NCBI GenBank assembly: GCA_031264605.1
Contig: JAISDQ010000090.1
Location: 1-5,231, forward strand
Direction of reading: 5' to 3'
Length of the DNA stretch: 5,231 bases
Origin: Synergistaceae bacterium
GTDB taxonomy: Bacteria > Synergistota > Synergistia > Synergistales > Synergistaceae
Part shown: in pieces, positions 4,660 through 5,231 of the stretch
Layout: each line of letters starts with the position of its first letter
Position numbering within the stretch: position 1 is the first letter of the stretch
Position numbers and translations under genes: made by a program
Notes under the pieces: model-generated
Database searches by the model: none
Told to the model about the DNA's origin: nothing
Seen by the model: only the letters and a program-made list of their open reading frames with translations

Positions 4660-5231
4660 ATGGATATACACGAAAAACAAAAAAATCTGAAAGACTATCT
4701 CGCGGGCTTGGGCAGCGTCGCCGTGGCTTTTTCGGGCGGCGTCGATTCGACGTTTCTCCTCAAAACCGCTCACGACGTGTTGGGCGGCAAAGCGATAGCC
4801 GTGACCGCGCGTTCCTGCTCCTTCCCCGAGAGGGAGCTGCGCGAGGCGCGGGAGTTCTGCGAACGCGAGAAAATCGCGCACGTGATATGCGATTCAGAGG
4901 AACTGGAGATAGAAGGGTTTTCCAAAAATCCGGCCAACAGGTGCTATCTCTGCAAGAACGAGCTTTTCGGGAAAATTTGGGCCGCGGCGAAAGAACGGGG
5001 CATCGAAAACGTGGCCGAAGGCTCCAACATGGACGACAACGGCGATTACCGCCCCGGTTTGCAGGCCGTGGCCGAACATGGGGTAAAAAGCCCCCTCAGG
5101 CGCGCCGAACTGAACAAAGAGGAAATACGCGCCCTGTCGCGCGAATTGGGCCTGCCGACATGGAACAAACAGTCCTTCGCCTGCCTGGCGTCGCGTTTTC
5201 CCTACGGCGAAACAATAAACGAGGAAAAACT
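4660..5231 (+). CDS. larE: ATP-dependent sulfur transferase LarE, N-terminal 190 residues
   Basis: LarE adenylylates carboxylates of the pyridinium biscarboxylate mononucleotide precursor and replaces them with thiocarboxylates, a step in making the nickel-pincer nucleotide cofactor of lactate racemase and related enzymes. The fragment runs off the right edge; about 190 of some 270 expected residues are present. The PP-loop is SGGVDST (25-31). RCYLCK (94-99) contains Cys95 and Cys98, EGSNMDD (120-126) is a family block, and SFACLASRFPYG (172-183) contains Cys175, the equivalent of the sacrificial Cys176 of Lactobacillus plantarum LarE. The CxxC plus Cys175 set matches LarE proteins that hold a [4Fe-4S] cluster and need not destroy their own cysteine. 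The ATG follows the hydE stop by 1 nt; the upstream AAGTGG (4645-4650) is a weak ribosome site, so coupling to hydE is likely. Whether larA, larB and larC follow is unseen; a role on another substrate is possible. Confidence 0.9.
   Translation, partial: MDIHEKQKNLKDYLAGLGSVAVAFSGGVDSTFLLKTAHDVLGGKAIAVTARSCSFPERELREAREFCEREKIAHVICDSEELEIEGFSKNPANRCYLCKNELFGKIWAAAKERGIENVAEGSNMDDNGDYRPGLQAVAEHGVKSPLRRAELNKEEIRALSRELGLPTWNKQSFACLASRFPYGETINEEK

Noticed and set aside
1..5231. Mobile elements, CRISPR arrays, tRNA or rRNA genes
   Set aside because: No transposase or integrase coding sequence, no spaced repeat array and no recognisable stable RNA gene was seen on either strand.

Overview
The window looks like chromosomal DNA from an anaerobic bacterium with GC-rich genes and AT-rich gaps. 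Evidence for anaerobiosis is a maturase for [FeFe]-hydrogenase (HydE) and an amino-acid sodium symporter. The gene set and the style of the proteins (IscR-like Rrf2 regulator, MnmA with a TPNPCxxC signature, LarE with extra cysteines) would fit Synergistota or a GC-rich clostridial lineage. This is an impression, not something the window proves.

Layout: (1) The left edge carries the N-terminal 87 codons of a sodium:neurotransmitter symporter family transporter on the minus strand. (2) Positions 264-831 are a divergent intergenic region of about 570 bp. It holds a good sigma-70-type promoter for the transporter (469-497, minus), upstream direct and inverted repeats that look like regulator sites, a dense set of perfect inverted repeats (633-746), and a promoter (778-805, plus) for the next gene. 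(3) An Rrf2/IscR-type regulator (832-1269) is followed by its own stop and a very strong promoter (1315-1342) for cysK (1390-2322, cysteine synthase). (4) After a structured 198-bp gap ending in a strong bidirectional-looking terminator hairpin (2449-2499) comes a tight three-gene run: mnmA (tRNA 2-thiouridylase, TTG start at 2521), hydE (overlapping mnmA by 4 bp) and larE (1 bp after hydE, running off the right edge).

The plus-strand genes share a sulfur and iron-sulfur theme. The regulator has a three-cysteine cluster like the [2Fe-2S] site of IscR. CysK makes cysteine. MnmA and LarE are both PP-loop ATPases that insert sulfur into a substrate (tRNA U34 and the nickel-pincer nucleotide precursor, respectively), and both show a CxxC plus distant Cys pattern of the kind described for [4Fe-4S]-dependent members. 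HydE is a radical SAM enzyme with two cysteine clusters. I infer that the locus coordinates cysteine supply with sulfur-dependent cofactor and tRNA maturation. No fully new system is evident; the most interesting points are the matched cysteine architecture of the two sulfur transferases around hydE, the IscR-like regulator beside cysK, and the palindrome cluster upstream of the regulator.
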